26,716 bases of DNA, taken from contig JACQRY010000130.1 of the NCBI GenBank assembly GCA_016206275.1, positions 1-26,716 of the forward strand. The letters run 5' to 3'. The DNA is from Nitrososphaerota archaeon. Its GTDB lineage: Archaea > Thermoproteota > Nitrososphaeria > Nitrososphaerales > JACQRY01. Of the stretch, positions 1 to 7,119 are shown piece by piece. Numbering within the stretch: the stretch's first letter is position 1; every line of letters starts with the position of its first letter. The position numbers were made by a program, and so were the translations under genes. The notes beneath the pieces were generated by a model that was not told where the DNA came from, made no database searches, and worked only from the letters and a program-made list of their open reading frames with translations.

Positions 1-159
1 GGAAACTTCTCTATGGAGGAAGTATATAGAGCATTGCTCAAAGGATTTACCCATGGCAAGGAATTCGAGATCGGGCGATTGACGCAAACGGAAATTTCTG
101 GGGCAAAAGAACTTGCAGAAACCAAGTATCGAAGCCATGAATGGAATTTTATGAGATAA
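1..159 (+). CDS. lplA: Lipoate-protein ligase A-type protein, C-terminal end (partial)
   Basis: Reading frame 1 is open from the window edge to a TAA and gives 52 residues ending in KYRSHEWNFMR. The pattern of a short helix (EEVYRALLKGF), an acidic stretch, a helix of the form ISGAKELAETKY and a terminal EWNF resembles the C-terminal end of the catalytic domain of archaeal lipoate/biotin-type protein ligases, which activate lipoate with ATP and attach it to carrier-protein lysines. The catalytic part lies outside the window, so the assignment rests only on this tail. It is probably the last ordinary housekeeping gene before the accessory region. A 14-nt word inside it recurs 174 bp downstream. 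Confidence 0.62.
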   Translation, partial: GNFSMEEVYRALLKGFTHGKEFEIGRLTQTEISGAKELAETKYRSHEWNFMR

Positions 160-218
160 CTATAACAGAGGATCTACACAAAATAACTCCTTTCCAAATT
201 CTGGGCATTGCTCAAAGG
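31..218 (+). repeat. 14-nt direct repeat (31-44 and 205-218)
   Basis: GCATTGCTCAAAGG occurs identically at 31-44, inside the lplA-like 3' end, and at 205-218, in the following non-coding stretch. The similarity does not continue on either side. A chance match this long within 200 bp is unlikely. It may be the scar of a small duplication or an insertion at the gene's 3' end. Confidence 0.5.
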
Positions 219-332
219 GATCAGTGTTGATCTTAAACTAATTAGCATCATCAGCCAAAGATGGGTGTCCAAACACGCCTGACCCCTTATGACATCGTAG
301 AGCTATTAGCAATCGGAGAACAACTGATCTGA

Positions 333-341
333 GTCTTAAAT
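333..341 (+). promoter_or_regulatory. TATA box for the 48-aa zinc-finger ORF
   Basis: TCTTAAATG lies about 27-30 bp upstream of the ATG at 367. This is the archaeal TATA-to-start spacing expected for a leaderless message. Confidence 0.4.
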
Positions 342-366
342 GCAAGTGTTTAGCCAGATCTTGATA

Positions 367-513
367 ATGACAGAGCTTGCAGACGAGGCCTATGTCAGGC
401 GTTGCCAGCTATGTGGTAAAGCCATCAAGAAGCCATTCTTCTACCGAGGGTATACATTTTGTTCGGAGGAGTGCAGATCATCGTTTATTTCAGATCTGAA
501 AAGACTCGATTGA
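367..513 (+). CDS. Small zinc-finger protein (TRASH-like), 48 aa
   Basis: ATG to TGA gives a 48-residue protein with CQLC near residues 13-16 and CSEEC near residues 34-38, separated by a basic/aromatic stretch (KKPFFYRGYTF). This C-x2-C ... C-x3-C spacing is that of TRASH/YHS-type treble-clef metal-binding domains, which bind zinc or other metals and often act in metal sensing or as small adaptor proteins. A TATA-like element sits at leaderless distance upstream. No partner gene is obvious. The ORF is short, but the paired cysteine motifs make it more likely real than not. Confidence 0.55.
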   Translation: MTELADEAYVRRCQLCGKAIKKPFFYRGYTFCSEECRSSFISDLKRLD

Positions 514-559
514 TTTGTCGGTATCGATCTCCTAAACGGGATACAGTCAAAAAGGTAAA

Positions 560-724
560 ATGCCAGCAGATACCAAAAATCAAACTGCAAATGGTATGAG
601 GTATATTTGTAGCCTCTGTGAACATGTGATTGAGACCGAGGAGACTCCCCTGAACTGTGGTAGTTGCACCGACCACACATGCATGTTTGAAGAATACTTT
701 GAAGTCCCTGCTACTACACCTTAG
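560..724 (+). CDS. Small zinc-ribbon protein, 54 aa
   Basis: ATG to TAG encodes 54 residues with a CSLC pair near residues 16-19, followed by NCGSC and a further Cys (HTCMF), then an acidic tail. Two CxxC knuckles about 15 residues apart indicate a small zinc ribbon. An AAAGGT sequence lies just upstream of the ATG. It follows the other tiny zinc-finger ORF by 46 bp on the same strand, so the two could share a transcript. Function is unknown. Confidence 0.5.
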   Translation: MPADTKNQTANGMRYICSLCEHVIETEETPLNCGSCTDHTCMFEEYFEVPATTP

Positions 725-1131
725 AGCGAGTCGTACGCTCGATACTGTGTCACTATTCGTGGTGATGGCTAAGAGTGCGTCATGACTCTATTCGTGATAG
801 GCTCTCCCTAATTGCCCTAGAAAACTACCAGCAGCTCCAACAGATTTGTGCGGTGCAGTACATTTACTCGTCTGCAATATGTAAGGAATCGCTATCTGTG
901 AAAACGTAGAACTTTGATCCAAGGAAGAGGGTATCGGTTCGTAGTAAGAGCTGTCGAATACCACAACTAACTTTCAATAATGGTTAGCTCTTAACCGCCT
1001 TTTGCTTTGGCCAATGCAACGCAACCTGCGAGGCATAGAGAAATAAACTCAAGAAACTAGGCCTATTACGACACGGCAAAGAAAAAGCCTGCAAAGAAGC
1101 CGAAGAAGTAATTTTTCTATTGTGAAGATAC
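725..1131. other. Gene-poor stretch (407 bp)
   Basis: No convincing gene was found. The only coding-like trace is a short lysine/proline-rich reading (AKKKPAKKPKK, TAA at 1109-1111), closed by an in-frame TAG just upstream. It resembles the basic tail of a chromatin protein and may be the relic of a decayed gene. No tRNA, CRISPR or strong promoter was seen. Confidence 0.4.
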
Positions 1132-1521
1132 ATGGGGCGAAAACTGCCACCCAAACTTTCTTTTTTGAGAAGGAAGGTAATGCTTTCTAAGACGTTAACA
1201 ACGGCAAGCGGTAGTACTGTCAACCCACAACAAGTATTGGTGAACATATCTCTTCCTTTCAGAGAACCAATTGCTGAGCTAACGTTAACGTATCAAATGA
1301 ATGCAATTGAGCAAGTGTTAAACCATTACAAGATATCTACTGGAAGTAAGGAATTGACAACCGGGCAACTTGATAGAATGCTTAAGGAGCTTTCTCTTCG
1401 TGATGGTATCAACCCTACCTTTGAGCCCTTATCTATTTCTAAAGTTCTACCTGCTTTAGCCGAGCTACAGAAACAAGGTTTTATTCGGATTACTGGGGAA
1501 GGTAAGATGATGTTCAATTGA
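1132..1521 (+). CDS. Hypothetical protein with C-terminal winged-helix-like region
   Basis: The ORF encodes 129 residues. The first 20 are basic. From about residue 45 it reads as helices and short strands ending in VLPALAELQKQGFIRITG, the recognition-helix-plus-wing pattern of a winged helix-turn-helix DNA-binding domain. The start may be ATG 1132, or ATG 1180 if the basic leader is not translated. No clear Shine-Dalgarno precedes either. There are no neighbours in operon distance. It could be a small transcription factor or the remnant of a larger Orc/Cdc6-like protein; the sequence does not decide. Confidence 0.5.
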   Translation: MGRKLPPKLSFLRRKVMLSKTLTTASGSTVNPQQVLVNISLPFREPIAELTLTYQMNAIEQVLNHYKISTGSKELTTGQLDRMLKELSLRDGINPTFEPLSISKVLPALAELQKQGFIRITGEGKMMFN

Positions 1522-1577
1522 AGGTTATCAAATAGTAGATGATTTGAGCGATAACCCGCCCCTGCATAAAACTGTTT

Positions 1578-1655
1578 GATAGGGGATGGTATATGAAGCC
1601 AGATGGAGTTAGCTCGAATCCTACTATAGTAGAATTGACAAGCCTGCCCCCTATC
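1578..1655. repeat. 8-bp inverted repeat (1578-1585 / 1648-1655)
   Basis: GATAGGGG at 1578-1585 and CCCCTATC at 1648-1655 are complementary across a 62-nt loop. A GC-only palindromic run (GGGCCCCCGGGGGG) follows at about 1667-1680, just before the convergent small gene. The set could form a structured transcript or a bidirectional terminator. Support is weak. Confidence 0.25.
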
Positions 1656-1702
1656 GTTTTAGCTAGGGCCCCCGGGGGGTACATAGCAAGGGGCCAGTTT
1701 TG

Positions 1703-1924
1703 TTAGTCAACCTTCCCAACATAATGCCATTTAATCCTCCATTTACCATTTGAATCCTTGAACCTATGAGCAAAGTAGAGGTAGAATTTGCCTTTGACCC
1801 TTTTCTTGTAAGGTCCTGAGCCAACCCGTTCACAGACAGGACATCTCTTTCTTCTAAAGTATCTGTTAATCTTCTTCTGAACAAGAGACGCATATGAATA
1901 GGGAGGCATTAAATAAGTCCTCAT
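1703..1924 (-). CDS. Small basic protein with one CPVC knuckle, 73 aa
   Basis: A 73-residue ORF with ATG at 1924. It is strongly basic, has a single CPVC at residues 28-31, and ends in alternating aromatic/basic residues (KFYLYFAHRF, then KWRIKWHYVG). The composition and the half zinc ribbon suggest a small nucleic-acid-binding protein. A second possible start (MPPYSY) lies six codons in. There are no operon partners. I do not recognise the family with confidence. Confidence 0.5.
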   Translation of the reverse strand: MRTYLMPPYSYASLVQKKINRYFRRKRCPVCERVGSGPYKKRVKGKFYLYFAHRFKDSNGKWRIKWHYVGKVD

Positions 1925-2158
1925 CTAGGAGAGGTTTCGATTCCCAAGACTTTACAACTTGTAAGACAATCGCGCATAAGATGATAACCTAAGTTTTTGG
2001 ATGGAGGAAGCGTAGGTGTGAAGATTGACTATCCAACAAAAGCTCTTTGGTGAAAAACTATCCCTATAAAAACCTCGAACAAGTTCTATGGAAGGCCACC
2101 GATATTCTTGGGATCTAAGGGATTATTAACAAATTGACGAAGCTAACTCGGAGAAACA

Positions 2159-2201
2159 GGGGCTCTCAATTGATGAGACAGGGATGCTCCGGGCGAGCCC
2201 C
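2159..2201. other. Hairpin: 7-bp stem GGGGCTC/GAGCCCC
   Basis: GGGGCTC at 2159-2165 pairs with GAGCCCC at 2195-2201 across a 29-nt loop containing TTGATGA, a near-match to a C box. It could be a small structured RNA. No D box (CTGA) partner was found, so a C/D sRNA is not claimed. Confidence 0.3.
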
Positions 2202-2219
2202 ACACGATCCGTACAATGC

Positions 2220-2241
2220 TCCCCCCCGTATTATTGGGGGA
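2220..2241. terminator. GC hairpin (TCCCCC/GGGGGA)
   Basis: TCCCCC at 2220-2225 pairs with GGGGGA at 2236-2241 around an A/T-rich loop. There is no clear T-tract, so terminator is only the most ordinary reading of an isolated strong hairpin in this 600-bp stretch (1925-2525), which otherwise holds only the tRNA fragment and a promoter. Confidence 0.25.
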
Positions 2242-2343
2242 TTGCATATTAATTCTACAGCGCGCCACCCTCTTTAAATCTTTGGTGCTGATGTCCATCT
2301 GAAAGTTAAGGAGATGGGATACTGGAGAAACGGGTTCTGGCTC

Positions 2344-2388
2344 ATGTGTACTCCGGCATCGTGGGTTCAAATCCCACCCCCCGCACCA
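2344..2388 (+). pseudogene. tRNA 3'-end fragment with intact T-arm and CCA
   Basis: GTGGGTTCAAATCCCAC (2361-2377) is a perfect T-arm with a 5-bp stem and 7-nt loop. CCCCCGC follows as the 3' acceptor strand, then a discriminator A and an encoded CCA (2386-2388). No complementary 5' acceptor strand (GYGGGGG) exists upstream, or downstream as in a permuted tRNA. The expected anticodon stem does not form. This is therefore the 3' part of a tRNA gene without its 5' half, the form of remnant left at an integrase attachment site. Confidence 0.55.
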
Positions 2389-2492
2389 ATACTTGAGGTC
2401 CGGTTCTCTCGGTTGTTTTTACCCATGACCCTCTATACGAGTCAGGCATATTTATGGCTTTATTTTGGCAGTCTTCTGGCATCGTCTTGCAT

Positions 2493-2501
2493 ACATTTAT
2501 T
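2493..2501 (+). promoter_or_regulatory. TATA box for the RHH protein
   Basis: ATTTATTAG lies about 28 bp upstream of the ATG at 2526. This spacing fits a leaderless archaeal transcript and supports that internal ATG over the longer frame. Confidence 0.4.
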
Positions 2502-2525
2502 AGCACGGTTCAGATCTTTCCTTTA

Positions 2526-2744
2526 ATGGTGACCAAGATGTCCATGAAGGAGCTTCGATTAAACGTGAGGGTATTTGGAGAGCCTGCGAAGATGATCCTA
2601 GAAATGCAAAAACGCGGTCTGATAAGGGATTACTCTGACGCTATTAACCAAGCCATACCCTTACTCTTCGACAAAGTATTAGAAAGGGATCTAAAGGTCA
2701 AGCAAAGGGGATGGCAGATCGGTAAAGAACCTGGTTCAGGTTAG
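2526..2744 (+). CDS. Ribbon-helix-helix (CopG/Arc-like) small regulator
   Basis: From ATG 2526 the protein has 72 residues. A short strand (LRLNVRVFG) is followed by two helices with a turn at RGLIRDYSDAINQAIPLL, the strand-helix-helix layout of RHH DNA-binding proteins. These dimerise, insert their paired strands into the major groove, and typically repress small operons such as toxin-antitoxin pairs or plasmid genes. The frame is open further upstream to 2454, but that part reads like random hydrophobic sequence, and the TATA box favours 2526. No toxin lies next to it; the following gene is on the opposite strand. Confidence 0.65.
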   Translation: MVTKMSMKELRLNVRVFGEPAKMILEMQKRGLIRDYSDAINQAIPLLFDKVLERDLKVKQRGWQIGKEPGSG

Positions 2745-2848
2745 CAGACATCAAGATTGAGTTTCCAGTCCGCTGAGCCTCTCTGGTATCAGATCCCTTC
2801 TCCAGGATTATCTTCGTTGAAGTAAAGCTGGAGGCAACCTGTCACATT

Positions 2849-4303
2849 CTATCTTGTCTTCAGGGATTCGATGAATGTAGAGGCATTTACTATTCGGACG
2901 TTCGGAACGTGGGTTAAGCTTTTGTAGTACCCTCGTACCTCATAAAACGAAAGAGGCTCCTTCCTGGAGGTGACCACAATGGGAACTAATTCCTTGCCGT
3001 TAAGTTCCAAGGATGATTTCAATCTAGGGCTGGACTCTATACATTCAACCTCCGCCTTAACTTCTTCCATATCCACGAGGTTCTGTGTTACCCTCCTTTC
3101 TATCTCCTTTGAAGGAAAAAAGAAGTCCCTTCCTGTGAGCTTCTGATCGTAGAGAAAATCCCTGGCCTTACAAGAAACAACGTAGGCGGTATCATCCTTA
3201 ATCATAAGTCTATCCAGTTCAAAGCCTTCTTTCTTTCCGGCCCTGCTGATTATGGGAATGATTTCTGGATAATCTCTAACCGAGACCTTAAGATTCCTCT
3301 TCACCTCTAGCCGAAGTCCAGACGAGCCCAGTAAGTGGTCCAGATACTTTTCAAACAGCTCACCATAGCCGCGCGACCAGTCACCAAAGGCCTTGGAACC
3401 TTGAATGAGATTGAACATCTCTTTCAACCATGCTCCAAAGAATGTATGAGAAGGGTAAAGCACCCAAAGAGCTAACGTATAGATAGGTCTGCTATTGGCG
3501 ACTAAGGGAATAAGTGGTGAACGATTGAAGTCCCTGTTAGGTCGATACTCTAGTTCCTGGATCCATTTTATTGCTGCTTCATGCGTTGTATGACTTCTAA
3601 ATTCCTCAAGCAACAGCTCTCGACGAATTGATAGAAATGGGTAATCGCCAACAGGGCCACCTTTGCTCACTTGATCAAGATGTTGTCTTGCTAATCTTTC
3701 CAGATACCCGCTAATTCCTCCAGCATCTGCAATCTCCAATCCGAAGGCCCTTTTGAACTCCGTACCTAGCAACCTACCCACCCTTATTCTATGTTCAGGA
3801 TAGTTAGCAAAATACCATATCGACCACCCTTGGTCAGAGCCTGCATCGTCGGCGTACCTTTGCATTGCTTTGTGGTAGGCTTCCCCTGCAAAATCGTCTA
3901 CCATTTCACCATTTATTCGAACCTTTTCTAAACGGGAAGCCCTTTGTATGTTGAGCAGGTGCGAATATTTCGCAATTGAAAAGTAATCCTTCAGCGACTC
4001 GAAGATCTCAAGGAATCGTTGGGGGTTTACGCCTTCTATCTGGTTATAACCTTCCTCAAGAAGGGTATCCAAGATACTTCTAAGGCAAACCATGATGCGG
4101 AATACAGGCATATCAAGGTAGGAAAATGATTCTCCTTCCTTTCTAGTCAGCCTTGGTCCGAAGTGATAGTTCATCGCCTGTACCGTAACAAAAAGAAACC
4201 GGGCCTCGTGGCCTGTGACGTCCCTCAGTAATCTCCCCTTTTCAGCCCGAAGTCTTCGCTCAAACTCCCTCTCTATGTTGTTACTGCCGTAGATAAGGAC
4301 CAA
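2849..4303 (-). CDS. Putative restriction-endonuclease-like protein, 484 aa
   Basis: A mostly helical N-terminal region of about 330 residues contains no motif I recognise. The C-terminal third looks like a PD-(D/E)XK nuclease fold: a helix GELFEKYLDHLL, then FELDRLMIKD, then a strand VVSCKAR. The Asp of ELDR and the Lys of SCK match the two-part metal-binding motif, but the usual acidic residue of (D/E)XK is Ser here, so activity is uncertain unless the Glu has migrated. The start is TTG 4303, about 26 bp downstream of a TATA-like AAATTTATG read on the minus strand (about 4329-4338), consistent with a leaderless message. It may be a stand-alone restriction factor in the defence cluster. Confidence 0.55.
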   Translation of the reverse strand: MVLIYGSNNIEREFERRLRAEKGRLLRDVTGHEARFLFVTVQAMNYHFGPRLTRKEGESFSYLDMPVFRIMVCLRSILDTLLEEGYNQIEGVNPQRFLEIFESLKDYFSIAKYSHLLNIQRASRLEKVRINGEMVDDFAGEAYHKAMQRYADDAGSDQGWSIWYFANYPEHRIRVGRLLGTEFKRAFGLEIADAGGISGYLERLARQHLDQVSKGGPVGDYPFLSIRRELLLEEFRSHTTHEAAIKWIQELEYRPNRDFNRSPLIPLVANSRPIYTLALWVLYPSHTFFGAWLKEMFNLIQGSKAFGDWSRGYGELFEKYLDHLLGSSGLRLEVKRNLKVSVRDYPEIIPIISRAGKKEGFELDRLMIKDDTAYVVSCKARDFLYDQKLTGRDFFFPSKEIERRVTQNLVDMEEVKAEVECIESSPRLKSSLELNGKELVPIVVTSRKEPLSFYEVRGYYKSLTHVPNVRIVNASTFIESLKTR

Positions 4304-4398
4304 TCAACAAGGCATGGGACTTACACGCATAAATTTGTAAATGTGTCAAAGAGCTGATAGAAAAAGCGAAGACCGAAGGAATTATGTAACCTATTGCT

Positions 4399-5040
4399 TT
4401 ACCAAACGACGTTAGTTGGCTCGGGGATAAGAAGGGCATTAGCTACCTGTCTGAATTTATTTTCCAGTATACTATTACCTTGAATTAGTGTTGCGTAATG
4501 GTCTATTGCTTCCAGCAGGTCTTCGTAGAGGCAGATCGTGGAGATCGGCTGTACCCACATAGTTACCGAGACTTGGGAAGGAACAAGATGTTCCACATTG
4601 ATGGTCTGCGTTCCTAGAGTAAGCGTTCCTCTCCGTGGCCCTTTGTAAGTCAGCCATTCAATGGTTCGACCTGCATTCTCGAGTGTAAGAGGCTGGTATA
4701 AATGGATGGTCCCATTCCTGTAAATCTCCCAAAGGAGTTTACCTCGCGTTCGATAGTTCGGGTCGATGGCTCCGAATACGTCGTTCAGGAAAGTTACAGC
4801 ATAATTACCACTCGCAAGAATCCTTCTGTTTGTTCGCGGATGAGGGCGCCGGGCGTAGCCGTGGTAGAGCGCCCCAAGATAGTCGACATAGCCCAAGACC
4901 AGCCTAGGTATGGCGAAGTAGCCTCCTTCCTGCTCGGCTGGACGGAGACAAGGCAGAACATCATTTTCGACCGACCGCCTCAGGTCACTAATCAGATAGT
5001 CGCGCATTTGAGACATCGTCATGTTTTGACTTAGCGGCAT
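4399..5040 (-). CDS. Hypothetical protein, 213 aa
   Basis: An ORF of 213 residues from ATG 5040. It is an alpha/beta protein with a central aromatic stretch (GYVDYLGALYHGYARR) and an RNGTIHLYQP motif, the sort of short conserved block seen in uncharacterised bacterial and archaeal proteins. It has no signal peptide, membrane segment or cysteine pairs. A TATA-like CCTTATGAAG on the minus strand at about 5092-5101 gives it its own promoter with a leader of about 30 nt, so it is probably not part of the upstream ubiquitin-like operon. The nuclease-like gene downstream has its own promoter too. Function is unknown. Confidence 0.6.
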   Translation of the reverse strand: MPLSQNMTMSQMRDYLISDLRRSVENDVLPCLRPAEQEGGYFAIPRLVLGYVDYLGALYHGYARRPHPRTNRRILASGNYAVTFLNDVFGAIDPNYRTRGKLLWEIYRNGTIHLYQPLTLENAGRTIEWLTYKGPRRGTLTLGTQTINVEHLVPSQVSVTMWVQPISTICLYEDLLEAIDHYATLIQGNSILENKFRQVANALLIPEPTNVVW

Positions 5041-5091
5041 GACTTGCTTCTAACCTTCGTCGTGATATTGAATTTTTCACTAGCCAAACCA

Positions 5092-5101
5092 ATCTTCATA
5101 A
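5092..5101 (-). promoter_or_regulatory. TATA-like element for the 213-aa gene
   Basis: Read on the minus strand this is CCTTATGAAG, identical to the element upstream of the small gene at 17620. It lies about 55 bp before the ATG at 5040. Confidence 0.35.
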
Positions 5102-5139
5102 GGTCTGTCGGTCTCTCGCTCGACGAAATGTTACCCTGA

Positions 5140-6462
5140 TTATTCACGTCTCCGGGCATATGCCGCCACCGCTATGAGCGCCACTGCTACTATAGGAATC
5201 ACATATATCCAAGGAAAACCTTCGGATGCTCCGTCCGAAGTTTGTAATTCGTTTCGACTGCCTGAGCCAAGTTGAGATTTAGCTTGCTCAAGCGTCGAGT
5301 CTATCTGTTGTGAAGACTTTGAAGTTTCTGTTAGTAGAGCTATAGCGGATCGATACTCAAATCGGACGCCACGGTTTTTAGCATCGTCCATCTTCGATTC
5401 TGCCTGGGAAAGAATACTGTAGGCTCCTAAAGCATTTAGACCCTTTTGGGATGCTGTATTAACTTTGTTACGTGCATCAACAAGTAAACTCTGAGTTTGG
5501 GAGAACAGGCTTTCGTAAACCCTTTTTCGAGACTCGATTCTTGATGCCTGTAGTTTCATGTAGTTATTGGTTTGGATTGTTGCGGCCTGTTGGATACTCT
5601 CCGTATCTAATTTGTCGAGCCATCCGAGTGCAGCTTCCAACTCACTTTGACTTTTTTCGATAGCTGACCCATATTGTCGAAGGTTCTTCGCCTGCTCCCC
5701 TGCGACGCCAGAGACCACGTCAGCAATGCTGTAAAGCGCTTTATAGTAAGCGAGATTACCGAATCCTGTGACCTGCAAGATGAGTTGGCTGTTGAGATCT
5801 TTCAATTGACTCCTTAACTTGCTTGCCAAGACTAATGCCTGCTTGTAATCTTGGAACTTTGCGTTTCCTCTTTCCAACTCGGCAAGTAGATTGCGCAGTT
5901 CTGAGGCAGTGGCCTTAGGCCTTTCCGTATTTTCCACTATGTAGTGGGTGGAAAACTTGACTGCGCCTACGACAATCGCTATCGGAATGGCCACACCACC
6001 GACGAAGATGGACGCTATCCCAGCCGCGGCGGCCGCAATAGCAACCCATGTCATGATATCGTTTACGAGTTTGGCATTTGAGTGGAGCGAGTCTAGGGAC
6101 TCGCTTATCTTCTGAACGTTGGTTGATGTGAGGCCGTTGTCGGCAAAGATGTCCTTGAAGGATTTGACACCGTAGACATCTTCGAGAGTTGATACGATTG
6201 TGACCAGACCGTCCTTTCCATCCAGAAGTAAGACATCACCGTTAGAATAGGTAACTAGGGTGTATTGTGCCCCGGCAACAACCAAGTTGTGCATGACCCA
6301 TGTCTCATTTTCCGACGATAGTTCGCTAGCCATTCCCCGTTGTGCAAACGCCTCTAGGGGGAACTGTGCCGTGGCGACGAGGCATAGCGTTAGGAGCGCC
6401 ATGATTGTTCGCCTTATTCTTAAGGCATCAGGAATATCCATTCCTATCCCATGCCACATCAT
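5140..6462 (-). CDS. Secreted/membrane-anchored coiled-coil surface protein, 440 aa
   Basis: An N-terminal signal peptide (basic LRIRRT, then a hydrophobic core ending AFAQ near residue 40) is followed by a small beta-rich domain. Next comes a strongly hydrophobic glycine/alanine hairpin (about residues 138-170), then about 220 residues of heptad-rich helix. The end is a Gly/Ser linker, one transmembrane segment (WIYVIPIVAVALIAVAAYA) and a basic RRRE stop-transfer tail. The bulk should be extracellular, tethered by the C-terminal helix, with the central hairpin possibly inserting in a membrane. The start overlaps the stop of the PD-(D/E)XK nuclease gene by 4 nt, so it is the last gene of the ubiquitin-like operon. 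A membrane-acting effector role is possible but unproven. Confidence 0.7.
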   Translation of the reverse strand: MMWHGIGMDIPDALRIRRTIMALLTLCLVATAQFPLEAFAQRGMASELSSENETWVMHNLVVAGAQYTLVTYSNGDVLLLDGKDGLVTIVSTLEDVYGVKSFKDIFADNGLTSTNVQKISESLDSLHSNAKLVNDIMTWVAIAAAAAGIASIFVGGVAIPIAIVVGAVKFSTHYIVENTERPKATASELRNLLAELERGNAKFQDYKQALVLASKLRSQLKDLNSQLILQVTGFGNLAYYKALYSIADVVSGVAGEQAKNLRQYGSAIEKSQSELEAALGWLDKLDTESIQQAATIQTNNYMKLQASRIESRKRVYESLFSQTQSLLVDARNKVNTASQKGLNALGAYSILSQAESKMDDAKNRGVRFEYRSAIALLTETSKSSQQIDSTLEQAKSQLGSGSRNELQTSDGASEGFPWIYVIPIVAVALIAVAAYARRRE

Positions 6463-6830
6463 CCAAATAACGCCTCCCAGAAGCTCCTGTTCTGTCTTCG
6501 GGCCCTCTTTCTAACGATCTTGATGTTTGATTCTCTTGCGAGGTTTCTGACTTTTTCTGGTATCTTTGTAGTTTTCTTGACTATGATGACGCCTTTTTGA
6601 GCAAAGAACGGGTAGCCCTTGTATCTCCGAACCTGTTTCACATGTTGAGGGGTCAACTCCTTAACATATTTTGCATCTCCAACAACCCGCTTGCTAGGAT
6701 CACGTTTTGAGACTCCGAAGAAGTCGGGACGCATACCTGTGCTGGATGAAACTTTCTGTTCGACAATCTTGTAGCCTCGGAAGAGGCTTGAGGAACGCGA
6801 GCGTTCCTCGTGTTTACGCCACCTCGCCAT
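6459..6830 (-). CDS. PD-(D/E)XK nuclease with QxxxY motif
   Basis: Counting from an upstream GTG at 6896, the core reads RPD (D58), then 15 residues later VVGDAKYV (D74-A-K76), then QVRRY (Q88 and Y92). These are the PD, (D/E)XK and RecB/Cas4-type QxxxY motifs, so the metal-binding site of a DNA nuclease looks complete. The protein is small and basic at both ends, consistent with DNA binding. I chose ATG 6830 (residue 23 of the longer frame) because GGTGAT precedes it at good distance and the upstream codons read as non-protein-like. GTG 6896, which would overlap the HNH gene by 20 nt, remains possible. It lies in the ubiquitin-like operon between HNH and the surface protein. Confidence 0.78.
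   Translation of the reverse strand: MARWRKHEERSRSSSLFRGYKIVEQKVSSSTGMRPDFFGVSKRDPSKRVVGDAKYVKELTPQHVKQVRRYKGYPFFAQKGVIIVKKTTKIPEKVRNLARESNIKIVRKRARRQNRSFWEALFG
6790..6809. repeat. Perfect 9-bp-arm palindrome inside the nuclease gene
   Basis: GAGGAACGC, GA, GCGTTCCTC: perfect inverted arms around a 2-nt centre, 21 nt inside the coding region measured from the ATG at 6830. It is stronger than coding constraints alone would suggest. It could be a mRNA hairpin near the start or a protein-binding site. Confidence 0.55.
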
Positions 6831-6876
6831 GGCTAACCGATCACCATCCAAACACTTTTCGAAGTTATGATTACAG

Positions 6877-7107
6877 CTACCTCCACCGACGGTCACCCTT
6901 GCTTCGGTTGCATTCGATACAAGATGGAACTAGATTCCCAAGGTAATCTGTGCCACCTCTTGACACTGGATTGCTGTGGTCGATTTCCCAAGCTCCTTTA
7001 GCACCGTGGACACCGTAGTTTGTAAAAGCCAGCTTTTTCCCGCACCACCAACAGTAGCCGTTATTCTTGTCGTATACGTAGTCTAACAGGTCATCCGAAT
7101 AGCCCAC
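6877..7107 (-). CDS. HNH endonuclease, 76 aa
   Basis: A compact HNH domain occupies the whole protein. CWWC (C19, C22) and CIEC (C63, C66) form the structural zinc site. EIDH (D43, H44), NLV (N58) and CNRSK (N67, K70) supply the beta-beta-alpha metal catalytic centre. HNH enzymes nick or cleave DNA with a single divalent metal. GTG 7107 is chosen because GAGGTGAG lies directly upstream, overlapping the stop of the E1 gene, which also shows translational coupling to the ubiquitin-like operon. It is minimal in length, so partners or a target-recognition protein may be needed. The nuclease that follows is a second, unrelated fold. Confidence 0.88.
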   Translation of the reverse strand: MGYSDDLLDYVYDKNNGYCWWCGKKLAFTNYGVHGAKGAWEIDHSNPVSRGGTDYLGNLVPSCIECNRSKGDRRWR

Positions 7108-7119
7108 TCGAACTCACCT

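Noticed and set aside
441..680. Minus-strand open frames of 79 and 63 aa
   Set aside because: Antisense to two small zinc-finger ORFs whose cysteine pairs are more convincing.
1070..1111. Lysine-rich tail AKKKPAKKPKK resembling the end of a chromatin protein
   Set aside because: An in-frame TAG lies only a few codons upstream and no body of a gene can be read; kept only as a possible relic.
2159..2201. C/D box small RNA
   Set aside because: A near C box is present but no D box and no guide-like spacing could be found.
4702..5034. 110-aa open frame antisense to the 213-aa gene
   Set aside because: It is the complement of a longer gene with better protein character and a promoter.
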